Part shown: piece after piece, positions 1 to 11,091 of the stretch | Layout of the letters: the number at the start of each line of letters is the position of its first letter | Numbering within the stretch: the stretch's first letter is position 1 | Source of the DNA: Stenogyne calaminthoides | Lineage: Eukaryota > Streptophyta > Magnoliopsida > Lamiales > Lamiaceae | Length of the DNA stretch: 64,000 nucleotides | Direction: 5' to 3' | Assembly (NCBI GenBank): GCA_037126765.1 | Contig: JBBCBC010000001.1 | Span: forward strand, 24,660,804 to 24,724,803 | Made by a program: the position numbers and the translations under genes | The notes under the pieces: model-generated | The model's input: only the letters and a program-made list of their open reading frames with translations | Databases searched by the model: none | Told to the model about the DNA's origin: nothing

Positions 1-603
1 CCGGGCTTGTCACCGAGCTCAAAGACTACGTCAGCGACAACCCCCCCAACAGTTACATTTCTGGAGCCTCCTTTCGGGACGGTCAACACCTCGGCCTCGC
101 CTGCCTCTGCTGAGAAAGAATGAAGTTGCAGCCCTCAACCCCCCCCGCAGTTACATCTTTTTTTTAGTATCCTTATACCGGCCTCCGGGCCTTGACTTGT
201 AATGAACAATCTTCCGGCCTCCGGGTCTCCATCAATGAAATTCTCTTTTAATTCCCTTGTTGTGTTGACTCGATTTCCTTATGCGATTTTTGCCTAGTCC
301 TTGCCGTCTTTAACACTTATGCGACTTGTTTACTGGACATTCGCTTAATCGTCTTACAAAGTTGGGATTCATCGCACCCTGATGGGTTGTGATTTACTCT
401 CCGGTATTTCGAAAGTCGCACCTCGGGTTCGCACTTTATTGATCATATGTTTTTTCATGCGGCCTGCATGTTATCCATCATGTCTCTCATGCGACCCGCT
501 TGGTTTCTACACAGGAATTTTTCTTTCAAATAGAATGGAGAATTACTATTACCAAAAGATTTAAATTTTGTTACATTGTTGTGACCAGTACAAGGGTGTA
601 ACT
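1..603 (-). other. Non-coding 3' region of the Tat element, downstream of integrase
   Basis: It follows the integrase stop in element orientation and holds no convincing ORF. There are C-tracts near 41-50 and 141-148 and a repeated 'cggcctccggg' motif near 179 and 214. No LTR boundary is visible, so the 3' LTR must lie beyond position 1. Confidence 0.6.
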
Positions 604-1747
604 CTACTGATAATACTTCTTCAGGTGAGTTGCATTCCACTGATATTGGGCCTTGGTCCCATCCGACTTCTCAAACTCATATGCCCCGTTTGGTAGGACC
701 TTCGATATTTGGAACGGACCCTCCCAGTTTGGACCGAGGGTACCTTTTGAGTCTCCGAGTATCCTTTTCAGTACTAAGTCTCTGACCTTGAAACGTCGAA
801 GTCGCACCTTAGAATTATAATATCTCTCCGACCTCTGCTTGTATCTTGCATTTCTCATGTTAACCTCCAATTGCTTTTCTTCGAGTAGGTCCAGGTTTCT
901 TTTTAAGGCCTCATCGTTATGATCGAAAGTGACCTGGCTGGTTCGGAAGGTCGGGAGGTCAACTTCCCCGGGTTCAACTGCCTCAGTTCCGAAGGCTAGC
1001 GAGTAAGGAGTCTCGCCCATTGAATTTCTACACGTTGTTTTGTACGACCACAGCACGTCCGGGAGCTCACTAGCCCATTTTCCTTTTCCCCCTTCGATCT
1101 TGGCCTTGAGCGTGTGCTTTATGATTTTATTCACGGCCTCGACCTGACCGTTTGATTGGGGGTGGTATGGGATGAAAAATAACTTTGTGATCTTCCATTT
1201 TCTGAAGAAGGCGTCGATCTTTATACCATCGAATTGCTTTCCATTGTCTGATATGATCGCCTGAGGTAGCCCGAACCTACAGATAATGTTCTGCCATATG
1301 AACCTGATGACATGATCCTGGTCTATGGTTGTCAATGCCTCAGCCTCGGCCCATTTTGTGAAGTAATCTACCGCTACTAGGGCATACTTGACCAATCACA
1401 GGGGGCGGTTTGGGAGTGGCCCGATGATGTCTATCCCCCACTTCCGCAAAAGGCGGGGACCGAGAATGCTTGTGAGTTCCTCCTGTGCGACCTTGATGGA
1501 GGGAGCATAGATCTGGCATTTGTGGCATTTGCTGGCAAAGATAATAGCATCGGCCCTTAGGGTTGGCCAAAAATACCCCTGCCTTGTGATCTTGTGGGCC
1601 AGCGACTCCCCCTAGTGTGGTTTCTGCATGCCCCTTCGTGTATTTCTCGTAGGATGGCTTGACCTTGTTCAGGCGTGATACATCGAAGTAGGGGCATGCC
1701 GAAGCCCCGCTTGTATAACTCCCCGCTGATCACTGTGTACCGTGCGG
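604..1747 (-). pseudogene. Tat-element integrase, degenerate
   Basis: Integrase inserts the element cDNA into the host genome. The N-terminal zinc-binding region (about 1570-1480) shows the CHKC pair. The catalytic core begins around 1395; its acidic residues are visible in VDYFTKW, SDNGKQF and GQVEAVN, fitting the D,D-35-E pattern. The C-terminal part ends at 604 (THLKKYYQ). A stop near 1396-1398 separates the zinc-finger part from the core, so it is broken. The sequence joining it to the second RNase H was split at 1747 by the solo LTR. Confidence 0.85.
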
Positions 1748-3604
1748 TGTTGGGGTTATACTGGAAAGTATGTTTTTACTTTGTATAACCAAACTGAATT
1801 TTCTGTCTTATTTACAGAAATAAATTATTTATCACTGATGCTTTAAATATCATTGAATGTTACATATATTTATTGCATAATTGTTCAATAATCGATCGTG
1901 TTACATCAGAGTTAATTTAGTGATACCAGATCACAGAAGATTAAATTAACAGTCCCTTGTAACTAAAAGTACGCGGTTCATAACCTAGATGGAAATGAAC
2001 AATCCATCGTGAAAGGTTGAAGTGTAAGGCTCAAATTGGCTTGTCTTGACCAAAAGATTACACTAGTGCATGACTGATGCACTGAACAGGACCTACAGGA
2101 GGATAAATTCTTCAGCACTGAACCAGGAAGAATTAGACCTCGATGGTTCGTTATTTCTTAATGTTAAATCCCTTAAATAGGATCGTGTGTGGTTAGTAAT
2201 TATTGCTTTGACTTATGACGGGTAGAGAATCAATGAGATTCAATACTTTATATCTTGGGCAATATTATTTGGTCACATCGATTACTAAGATTTATCTGAA
2301 GAATCGGGTGGTGGGTGCGCTTTGATTTGATTTGCCCTTGGGGGAGGTTCATAAGATTTATCATACCAAATCTTGCAAGTGGAATTTGTTTCTGGTATGG
2401 ATAATAATGTTGAACCGTTCCTTGACCAAGGACAAAAGATGTTAATTAATGGAAAGCTATTTCAGTGGTTTGAATTAATTAATGGACTAGATAATCTTAA
2501 ACACAGGAAATAATAATCGGGAGTCATATTAACAGTAATATGGGTTGAGATGGATAGTGCAATATTAATTATGTAGTGGGATTAATTAATATTTATGGGC
2601 TTGAATAATATTGTGGCTCAATATTGAAAATTCAAAGTCCATTAGAAGGTCTAATCTTAATTCTCCTAAAGGCCCCTCAAGTAGCCCAAACATAATGTCC
2701 ATTAACTGGAAAAGGTGTTTAAAATTAAATAAAATATTGTTGCCTAATTTTTCCTAAATTTTCGAAAACAATAAATAAAATAGGGAGAAATATTTTCTTT
2801 GAATTTTGTTATGGAATGTAGATAAGTATTCTTGGAATACAAGATTATCTCATTAATTCAAGAAAACTCCCACTTGGTTATTTATTAAGCAGTTTTTCGA
2901 AAATCAAGAAGAAAATAAGGAAGGAAAGATTTTCTTGATTTTCTTGATAAGATGTTATGGAAGATATGTATTCTTGAAATACAAAAATATCTCATAAATT
3001 CAAGAAAATCTAAATCTTGGATTCCACTCCTTATAATTTTCGAAAATTCCATAATATTAGGAGGTGGGATTTTTGTGGAAATATTTAATTATGGAGAAAA
3101 GAATATATTGGATATATTCAAGATTTCTTGAAGATCAAGAAAAGATTTTCCCATCTTATTTTTTCCACCCAAAATTTCGACCACCCCTTCCCTATAAATA
3201 GAGGATGATTATTTCATCCCCAAGTGCAATTCCATGTGTTGGAAAAATTAGAAATCCACAAAGGTGGTGCAACATAATTTTATTTTTCCTTTTGTTAAAT
3301 TGTTTGCGAGTTCCTACCATCGGATTGTTGAACAAGGATAAGGGAATACTTGAGAAGGCTTTTTGGTGTGTTCGTGTGAACGGGATCCATCTTCTCAACG
3401 GTTGTCACTCCGAGAGGTTAGTTCACGTAAACCCATAGTAATTCCGCATGCGTAGGATTTATGTGAACTGTTTATATGCATGATTGGTTGTTGAATTATT
3501 ATTTGAATTAATATAGGATTAATTCATGCTAGTAATAATTGTTAGAATTAAATTTGTATTTAAATATTCATCCTGAATAGATCCGGGCAATTAATTCCCC
3601 AACA
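1748..3604 (+). mobile_element. Solo LTR of a Copia family, plus orientation, TSD TGCGG
   Basis: It begins TGTTGGGGTTATACTGG and ends CCCCAACA, is 1857 bp long and has no internal domain. The 5-bp direct repeat TGCGG lies at 1743-1747 and 3605-3609, so it arose by insertion followed by LTR-LTR recombination. The same family supplies the LTRs at 23179-25016, 30541-32383, 37722-42769 (two nested copies), 58571-58890 and 59863-61852. It sits between the second RNase H and integrase of the Tat element. Confidence 0.95.
3193..3200 (+). promoter_or_regulatory. TATA box of the Copia LTR promoter
   Basis: TATAAATA lies in the 3' half of the solo LTR, and the same context recurs in other family members (near 24621 and 31988). 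It is the likely start-site signal of the LTR promoter. Confidence 0.6.
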
Positions 3605-4306
3605 TGCGGCCCGTAGTTGCAACTGCCGAGCTTGGACGCGATCAGTTGGCAAGAGACCGCTTATCAAATATTCCATGATGGTTGTCATCCAGTTCGACGT
3701 CGGGGTTTTCAATGTTGTTACTATTACTTGTGCGGTGGATGGGTGGGAAAGTGTCGTGATGGTGACATCCTTCATGTCTGGTGACCGTTCGGAAGTCGCC
3801 AGCCGAGCTAAAGCATCGGCTCGTGAGTTCTGCTCTCTCGATATCAACTTGACATGGATTTGTGTGAACTTTAGGCATAGTGTTTTTACGACTTCCTGAT
3901 AGGCCGCCATCCTATCGTCCTGAGCCTCGTACTCCCCCGAAACTTGACAGGCTACGAGCTGGGAGTCGGTATGGACTTGCAATCTCTTGACACCCATGGT
4001 TGTAGCCATTTCCAAGCCGCTGATGAGCGCCTCATATTCGGCCTCATTATTTGTCGCAGGAAATTTAAAGGTAATGGCATTCTGGAATGAGATACCCTCC
4101 GGGCTCATCAAAACTAAACCGGCTCCTGACTTGTGGGAGGTCGCCGATCCATCTACGAATAACTCCCATGGCGTGCTGCCCGAACACCCGGCCTTAGAAG
4201 GGAATGTGAGCTCGACGATGAAATCGGTCAGGGCCTGGGCCTTGACGGCAGGCCGTGGCGCGTATGTCACTCCATACTGCCCGACCTCAATGGCCCATTT
4301 GAGACA
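3605..4306 (-). pseudogene. Second RNase H domain (archaeal/plant type) of the Tat element
   Basis: RNase H degrades the RNA strand of the RNA-DNA hybrid during reverse transcription. The start FVDGSATSHKSGAGLVL, the middle NNEAEYEALISGLE, the motif HTDSQLVACQV and the end SRADALARLA give the expected D-E-D-D acidic set of an RNase H fold distinct from the domain attached to RT. A TGA at about 4304-4306 separates it from the upstream RNase H in the same frame. The solo LTR cuts it off at 3605, which would add LTR-encoded residues to its end. Confidence 0.85.
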
Positions 4307-4800
4307 TCATCCTGATGTGTCCAGTCGGTGGAGCACGTTCCTCAACGGCAGGGAAGTGAGGACCTCGACCTGGTGATAAAAAAAGTACGGTCTCAGCTTC
4401 CTCACGTTCATGACTAATGCGTAAGCCAGCTTCTCTAACGATGGATAACGTTGTTCTGTCTCGTTCAGCGTCTGGCTGACGAAATAAATGGGCAAGTGGA
4501 TCTGGCCATTTGCTCGAACCAGCACTACACTCAGAGCGGTCTCCGAAGCCGCGAGATATAAGAACAGCTTCTCTCCTGGGATAGGTTTGGATAAGATGCT
4601 CACGTCTGCCAGGTAGGTTTTGATTTTTTTCAAAAGCATCTTGGCTCTCGGGTGTCCATTCGAACTTCGTTTTCTTACTAATCATTTCGAACATCGGCTT
4701 GCATTTGTCCCCCATCTGGGAGATGAACCTGCTCAGTGTGGCCAAGCATCCCGTGAGCTTCTGAACCTCTTTCACATTTCGGGGTTCCCCCATGTCTAAT
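4307..4800 (-). pseudogene. RT-associated RNase H of the Tat element
   Basis: Residues such as KKTKFEWTPESQDAFE and ASETALSVVLVRANG, followed by YFVSQTLNETEQRYPSLEK, are the typical Ty3/gypsy RT-connection and RNase H. A one-base frameshift near 4635 splits the domain: the N-terminal part shares the RT frame and the C-terminal part shares the frame of the second RNase H. It is inactive as it stands. Confidence 0.8.
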
Positions 4801-5888
4801 ATGGCCTTGACCTTCCCCGGATTCGCCTAAATACCCCACTTGCTGACCAGGTGTCCCAAGAACTTCCCCGACTCCACTCCGAAGTTACACTTCTTGGGGT
4901 TGAGTCTCATGTTGAACTTTCTGAGGATATCGAAGGTCTGTGCGAGGTGAGACAGATGATCCTCCATTTTTAAGCTCTTGATGACTATATCGTCAACATA
5001 AACCTCTACCAACTTCCTGATCTGGTCGACAAACATATGATTGACAAGCCTTTGGTAGGTTTCCCCTGCATTCTTTAGGCCGAAAGGCATTCTCTTCTAG
5101 TAATATAGATTTTTCTCGGTAAGAAACGAGGTATGTTGCCGATCTGGTTCATGCATGGCTATTTGGTGATAACCCACGGAAGCATCCATGAACGACATCA
5201 TCTCGTGCCCGGCCGTGTTATCTATCAGGTGATCGATGTGTGGCATAGGGAAGAAATCTTTTGGGCAGGCCTCGTTGAGGTCGGTAAAGTCGATACAAAG
5301 CCGCCAGGTCCCGTTGGACTTTTTTACTAGTACTGCATTGTCTACCAACTGTGGCTGGTCGGCCTGCATGATCAGGTCGTTATCCAGTAACTTCTTCACC
5401 TCTTCAGCTAAAGCAACATATTTTTCGGGGCTAAATTTCTGCCTTTTCTGGGCAACCGGCCTCCGAATTGGGTCAATGTGAAGTAGGTGACATGCGACTT
5501 CTGGATCGATCCCTACCATGTCCTTATGCGACTAGGCGAAGACATCCAAGTTCTTTTTGAGAAAGTCGATGACTTTCCCCCTCAGGTCGTTCGGTATTTT
5601 GGAGCCGATAATGACTTCTAGGTCCGGGCAAGTTGGATCTATCTTGACTTTCTCGAGTTCTTCCCCCGGGATGGCTCTTGGGCCATCTTGCCGGGGGTTG
5701 TCGATTTCGGTCTCGATTAGGAATTCTTCAGGCTCGTGCCCTATTCTTGGATCGAGGTCGCTGTGGGTTCTTTTTCTGTTTGCTCTTTTCTTATTTAATT
5801 TCTCATCTTGTTCATTGCTATCTATTACAAATGTTTGTTCATAGGTGTTGGTGCGGAATTGAAAAGAGACGAAGAATAAATCAAACAA
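4801..5888 (-). pseudogene. Reverse transcriptase of the Tat element
   Basis: Reverse transcriptase copies element RNA into cDNA. A linker (5888-5532) runs into the RT. Visible motifs are WRLCIDFTDLNEACPKD, SFMDASVGYHQI, MPFGLKNAGETYQRLV and the catalytic YVDDIVIKS, followed by FLGHLVS. Stops in one frame lie at about 5529-5531 (codon expected to be Trp, in VFA*SHKDM) and 5094-5096 (YY*KRMPFG). The protease frame differs from this one, so a frameshift lies around 5830-5880. Confidence 0.88.
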
Positions 5889-6526
5889 CCTCTTGCACCG
5901 ACGTGGTCGCCCTTAATGGTACGGACCAGCCCACTCTTGGTGGGGAATTTTACACAGAAGTAGAAAGTGGAGGACGCAGCCTCGAATCCATGCTCAAAAG
6001 GCCTTCCCAGGAAACCATTATAGGAGCTGGGAAGGTCGACAACTAGAAAATATAATAGCCTAGTCGCCCTAACTTTGCTATTCAATGTGGAGACCAGCTC
6101 GACGGCCAGTCGGATCATCCCCGTAAGCTTCACCGTTGCATCAACAAACCCTTTCACGATATGGTCGCACGGGGTGATGTAGGCATCATAGTCCCCGAGC
6201 TGATCCAGGGTTTTCTTGAAGAGGATATTACAGGAGGCGCCCCCATCTACCAGAAGTTGGTACACCGTAGTTCCCATGATATTTGCTCGGATCACCAGGG
6301 GATCGACATTAGGATAAACCACCCCAGCTTTGTCCTTCTCCCCGAACTCGATCGTGCTGGACTCTTCCCCTAGGGCGAGGACAGGTAATACCATCTTCTT
6401 GGCATTCTCTATCTCCCTTATCTCGGCCTTCATCTTCCGCTTGGAAGAGGAGTTCGGGGCTAGTCCCCCGACTGCCCCTAGGGGAGAGAGGGTGTGTATG
6501 ACATGTTCTCCCGCATTTTCAGGCAT
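5825..6526 (-). pseudogene. Aspartic protease region of the Tat element
   Basis: The protease would cut the gag-pol polyprotein. The active-site loop reads LLVDGGASCNILF, with DGG where most family members have DTG or DSG, and FLGRPF lies downstream in the position of the second conserved protease segment. The substitution next to the catalytic Asp suggests a damaged copy, although Tat elements vary here. It is in the same frame as gag. Confidence 0.75.
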
Positions 6527-8173
6527 GGGCGGGATAGGTCACTCCCCCTGCCGCCCACCCTGGTTGTCATTTTTGTGGGCGCACTCTCCTTGCTGGCGAC
6601 CTCTCGGAGCCTGGTCGCCATTTTTCTGAGGTCGCTTGAAGAATTCGTCAAGCAGGCCATCTTCATACAATCTCCAGAGCTGGGGCAATAGATCTTTACA
6701 CTCGCTGGTATAGTGATCGACCTACTCGTGAAAGTGGCAATACTTGTTGGGGTTTAGCTTTCCCTTATCCTTTACAGGGCGAGGCGGGAGGAGTAATTCC
6801 CGCTCTCGGATCTGGGTGAAGATATGTTCGGGCGTCATGCCCAGTGCATCCATCAGCTTCACCGGAATGCTCTCTTCAAAAGGCTTGAAACTTCCAGGCT
6901 GTGTGGCGGCCTTCTTGGAACTTTTCTTGGGTTCAGCGACCTCTTTAGTATCAGAGAGTCGAGATTCTAGCAACTCGGCAGTATGAATCAGGTCGCTAGC
7001 TCGCCTCCTGAAATCGACGTAGCTGGTCGGATAGTCGGCCGTCATGCACCGCCAAAGTTTGGTCCCCTTCTTGAGGCTGGAGACAGCCCCTAGCAGTTTT
7101 GCCTCATCCCCGATGGGATCTCCTTCTAAGATTAATTTGTTGATCCTCTCAATATAGGACCGATCAGACTCCGTATCACCCTGCTAGGTGTTCATCAGAC
7201 GCTGCCTGGTCGCAGGTCGGGGCGCCAGGGCAGTAAAGTGTGTCAGGAACAGGCGAGCGTGCTGCTCAAAAGTGTCCACCGAGAGGGGTGGCAGGGAGGT
7301 AAACCATTGATGAGCTTGGTCGCTCAAGGTCAGAGAAAAAAGCCGACATTTCGTCGCATCAGTTGCGCCCATAGAGGTCATGTACGAGTTGTACTTAGCC
7401 ACGTGGACCCTTGGGTCCGTATTCCTGCTATAGCGATCCAAGGTCGCTGTGTTAATCTTCCTCTGAGTGGGTGCCAGAGTAACTAGAGCTCCGAGCGGGG
7501 AATCCGGGATGGTGAGGAAAGGATATGTCCCCACTGGCCCGTTTCGATTCTCCATGCGCTCCATCAGCTGCTGGACTATCCGGGTCAGTGCTGCGACCTG
7601 AGCGTTGCGATGGTCCGTTGTTGACTTCATTGCCAGGGGGTCGCCGCGATGTACGGTCGATCCCCTCGGCAAATCATTGTGGTGGAGGTTCAGTGCAAGT
7701 GCGAGGTCGTGCTCCACCTGATCAGCTCGTCGAGGCTCAGATTACGCTTCATCTTCAGCGATCCTTGGGACTTTCTGAACCCCTAGGTTGCCAAGTCGGT
7801 CGAACACGTTGTTTGACCCTGTTGGCCTCTCAAGGAGCCGGCGATTGCAAACTAAGGCGTGTTTAGTCGGGTCATAGGTCAGTTGGCCCGCCGAATGGCC
7901 CTTCCGGGCCAATGTGCCCTTATTTTTTAAGGGTCCGGCCTCCTGGGTGGCCTTCTTGGCTGGGGGATGCTCGTCTTCACCGTCAAAGGCGAGGCGCTTC
8001 TTATTAAGGACCGCCAGCATGGCCTTTGCGTCCTCGGGAGTTTGCACCAGGTTCCACCGGTCAAGGGTGATCACCGGGCTTGCCGGGCGAGTGCGCTGGG
8101 AGTTCATAGAGTCCTCCTCCCCATCACGGGCGTTGGTCTCATATCTGGTAGGATTGCCTCGGTTGCTCGTCAT
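6527..8173 (-). pseudogene. Gag of the Tat element with several in-frame stops
   Basis: Gag forms the virus-like particle. The frame starts with ATG at 8173, 80 nt inside the LTR/primer site, and continues in one frame into protease. The capsid part (about 7560-7190) has CRLFSLTLSDQAHQWFTSLP and the continuation LTHFTALAPRPAT. A CHFHE...HYTSEC knuckle-like motif lies near 6725-6700. Stops in this frame fall at 7742-7744, 7184-7186, 6722-6724 and about 6537. Several are TAG where Gln is expected, as C-to-T decay of CAG would give. Confidence 0.8.
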
Positions 8174-8236
8174 CGTAGTTTGATCGGAGAAGAGATAGGA
8201 TTTTCCCTTGAACAGATGTATTTCTCAGGAATTTTT

Positions 8237-8252
8237 CCCATAGACGGCGCCA
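8237..8252 (-). other. Primer binding site of the Tat element
   Basis: On the minus strand this reads TGGCGCCGTCTATGGG, two bases inside the LTR end at 8255. The TGGCGCC start complements a tRNA 3' end of the kind used by plant Ty3/gypsy elements. Confidence 0.7.
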
Positions 8253-8254
8253 AT

Positions 8255-8893
8255 TGTTGTACCCGGTTTGTTCACCGGCGAACAAGCAAGTAAAAGTGAT
8301 AAAATTACCAATCAAAGCTATAACCAAAACAATAAAGAATACGATATTTGATTACCCAGTTCATCTACGAAAAAGACTACGTCTGGGGGCGACCAATCCA
8401 GGAGTACTTTACTGTATATTTTCTGCCTAGGGTTCTAAAAGTTCGATCCTTTATAATGTACAATACAAGTTATATTTATAGACACAGAACTAGGAAAATA
8501 GTCTTCGTGGGCTTCATTTCACGGGCCAACCTAGGGTTTCAGCTGCCAGGCTAGGATTTCCTTTCTTGTCCAGCAAGTCGCTTCCAGATACACTTACCCT
8601 GATTATGATCCGTGAAATCCGCCTCACTAACTACCCGAATCTCTTCCATGTTTATCTTCACCCGACCTCGAGACCGGGTTGGTCCCGACCTCCGCGTCCT
8701 CCCAAGCCGCCTCACGACTTCCCTGCTTTCCCAAGCTGCTCCAGCGACCTGTGTAGCTTCTCAAGTCGCCAGCGACTTACTGATCGTTTGAAGTCGCCTC
8801 AAGTCCTACTTTGACTGAGTAAAGTCGGATGATATGTTAGCCATAAGGTGGCCAACTCCCGACCTTCTTCAGGTCGGACTATTTCCTGTTACA
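8255..8893 (-). repeat. 5' LTR of the Tat element
   Basis: The plus strand reads TGTTGTACCCGG at one end and CTGTTACA at the other, 639 bp, bounded by the primer site on one side and Copia gag on the other. On the minus strand a TATA-like TATAAATATA lies at 8480-8471. The promoter-distal half (8640-8880) is rich in GTCGC/GACTT motifs. The partner LTR is out of view, so the boundaries rest on TG...CA ends and flanking sequence. Confidence 0.75.
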
Positions 8894-9145
8894 ACAGGGA
8901 GTCATCCCGAGTAGCATAACACACTGAGCCTGGGAAGCATCCTCTTGATGCTTCTTCTGAGCCTCGGCGTCAAACGCCTCGGCTTCTTCAGTACCAGTCT
9001 CCGGGGTAGCAGGGATTGGCGTGTCCAACACGTACTCAATCTTTTCTTGCCTAAGCACCAAACGCACGTTTAGGTGCCAGTCGAGAAAATTTAGTCCAAC
9101 CAATTTGTTCGTTTCCAAAATGCTTCTCAGTGATAAGTTATTCAT
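8894..9145 (-). pseudogene. N-terminal Copia gag fragment, cut by the Tat insertion
   Basis: The ATG at 9145 opens MNNLSLRSILETNKLVGLNF, followed by LDWHLNVRLVLRQEKIEYVL, the typical N-terminus of plant Copia gag. After QCVMLLGMTP the frame enters the Tat LTR, so only about 84 residues survive here. No frameshift is seen in the visible part. A full family gag is usually several hundred residues. Confidence 0.85.
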
Positions 9146-11078
9146 TTCAACAATCCTAGAGAAATAAAATAAGACGGGAATTAAAACACATAATTCATAT
9201 GATCAATATTCAGCAATCAAAATAAACATGGCCTTTCAAATTTATTTTGTCTCCATTATTTTCACATATTCAACGACCTCATCGGAAGAATACGAATTTA
9301 TATCAAATATAAATCATAATGGACTAGGATCCACATTACTACTATTATAATCTCAGCAAGGGCTGAATATCACAATAACATAACTGGTAGGTCTCAAAAC
9401 AAATTGCAAACTACAACTCCTAGTTTGTCGAACCCAGTTCGACTGATGTCCCTTACCCTTTGTCCCCGCGAGGGCTAGTTAAACAAAGTTAAGTTGGTTT
9501 ACAACCATCAAGCGGCGACATTACATGTCCCTATAAAAGTCCTGTTAGATGTAGATCCGAGCAAAAGACGAGGGCCTTAAATACTCATTGGAACGAAATC
9601 TCTGGTTTTCTTTTAATTTTGATGGAAGACGTCTTATCAAATCAATGAGAAAACCATATTTTAGTGAGGAACATTTTAAAGGCGGGGTATTAATTGCTTA
9701 ATCGAGATCCATCATGTTAATCTACATCACATTTGAGCAATTATTGGGCCCCGCCTACCCAAATATGATTTTATACGGACTAACACTTATATGGGCGCCG
9801 TCTACCCAAACAATAAATACGGTCCGACGGTTATTGGGTGCCGCCTACCCAAACAGTTATAATGCGGACTGTAAAGCGTTTAACGAATTACATTTTAAAA
9901 CAGTTAAACAGTGGGATTTAATCATTCCTTTAAACCGAATCTCAAAATCCAATTTTAATTCAATTTTAAATTATTAAAACAATAATTAATCTAATTAATT
10001 TTTAAATAAAAGTCCAACTTTTATTACTATTTTAAAATTAATCCAATTAAATTTTAAATAGATTTTATTCATTTTTTTTACGAGGGCTCATATGCAAATT
10101 CTAAAATTGCACGGAGAGGCCTGTCCTAAATCCAATTTCGGCACAATACCTCCCCTCATCATCGCCCGGTTCCCAAAACCTTTTCCAATCAGGTCAGCAG
10201 ACATCAATCAAACCATCCAATAATTCATCACAATTTATCCGAATTATTCCAAACAATTCACAAAATTGCTCAACTATTGGGTTCAATTAATCTCAATTTC
10301 AAACATCCAATCGAAATAATTAGACATTCAATCAGGGACCAAGACGAACGAAAATCACAGAACCATCCACTGTACAGCGCCTGTGCGAGTCGCTGCCGCC
10401 GCTGGCCGCGTGTGGGTGACTCGTCGTCGCGAGTACTCAAAACAAAGCGCGCGGAGCCGCGGGTTCATCGATTTCATCCAAGATGAGAACAGACGAGCTA
10501 GAGGTCAGCCGATTCGGTGGAGCACCACCATGAATCGAATCAAAATAGGGCACATATGTATTGAGTCGCACGGGATCGAGGACCGCCGCCCTAAGACGAA
10601 GCAAAACGGCGGTGCTCCGCCACGAACCGAAATACATCGGAGCGCACCACCACGAGACGTGGGTGCTTGCAATCGAGGCGAAACAGATCACGGGTGAAGC
10701 GACGACGAATCACAACGGGGCGCGGGTGCGCAGCCACGGATCCAATCCATTGCGGCGGCGGCGGCGGCGCGAGCTCGTGTGATAGACGCGAGTTGTGGCT
10801 CGAAGTTGTTTACTCGAGCACCGTCGCGAGTCGCTCGTGTAGCTGAGATGCACCGTATCGACAACGACAGTGCCGGGGTGTTACCCAGAAAACCCTAAAC
10901 GGTGTGGCGATGAAGACGACGGGTCCAGAAGACCAAAAGGGGGAACAAAGCAGAAAAACCCCCAAAATAATTCCAAGGGATGCAGTCTGTTCTAAACAGT
11001 CGTGCCCCTAGTTTTGATAAAAAAAAATTAATTTTTTAAATCAAAACCAATACATTATGCAATTAAACAAGAGCCTGA
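9146..11078 (-). other. Untranslated leader of the Copia element (AT-rich flanks, GC-rich core)
   Basis: It lies between primer site and gag ATG and holds no credible gene. It contains a three-copy tandem repeat at 9741-9870 and a GC-rich core at 10375-10870 with a CGG run near 10752-10768. ORFs in the GC-rich core occur on both strands and look incidental. Confidence 0.65.
9741..9870. repeat. Three-copy tandem repeat, unit about 45 bp
   Basis: Each unit carries a TGGG-NNCCGYC-TACCCA core (near 9744, 9792, 9834) followed by an AT stretch and a CGGAC/CGGTCC motif. The TGGG...CCCA ends could pair as a small hairpin in the element RNA. Confidence 0.7.
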
Positions 11079-11090
11079 GCTCTGATACCA
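11079..11090 (-). other. Primer binding site, initiator Met tRNA type
   Basis: The minus strand reads TGGTATCAGAGC, one base inside the LTR end at 11092. This is the standard plant Copia primer site and fixes the LTR boundary and orientation. Confidence 0.9.
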
Positions 11091-11091
11091 C

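Larger units (their letters stand above)
1..8893 (-). mobile_element. Ty3/gypsy Tat-lineage LTR retrotransposon, 5' part, cut by window start
   Basis: Read on the minus strand, the order is LTR (8893-8255), primer site, gag, protease, RT, RNase H, a second RNase H of archaeal/plant type, then integrase. The dual RNase H before integrase is the established hallmark of the Tat lineage (Tat/Ogre/Retand). The 3' LTR lies left of the window, so its target duplication cannot be checked; at the visible end the LTR abuts a Copia gag gene it interrupted at 8893/8894. A Copia solo LTR (1748-3604) interrupts it. The coding region carries several in-frame stops and at least two frameshifts, so this copy cannot make a full polyprotein. 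Confidence 0.88.

Noticed and set aside
10277..10782. Several ORFs in the GC-rich leader of the minus-strand Copia element
   Set aside because: Same reason; they lie between primer site and gag and resemble no protein.
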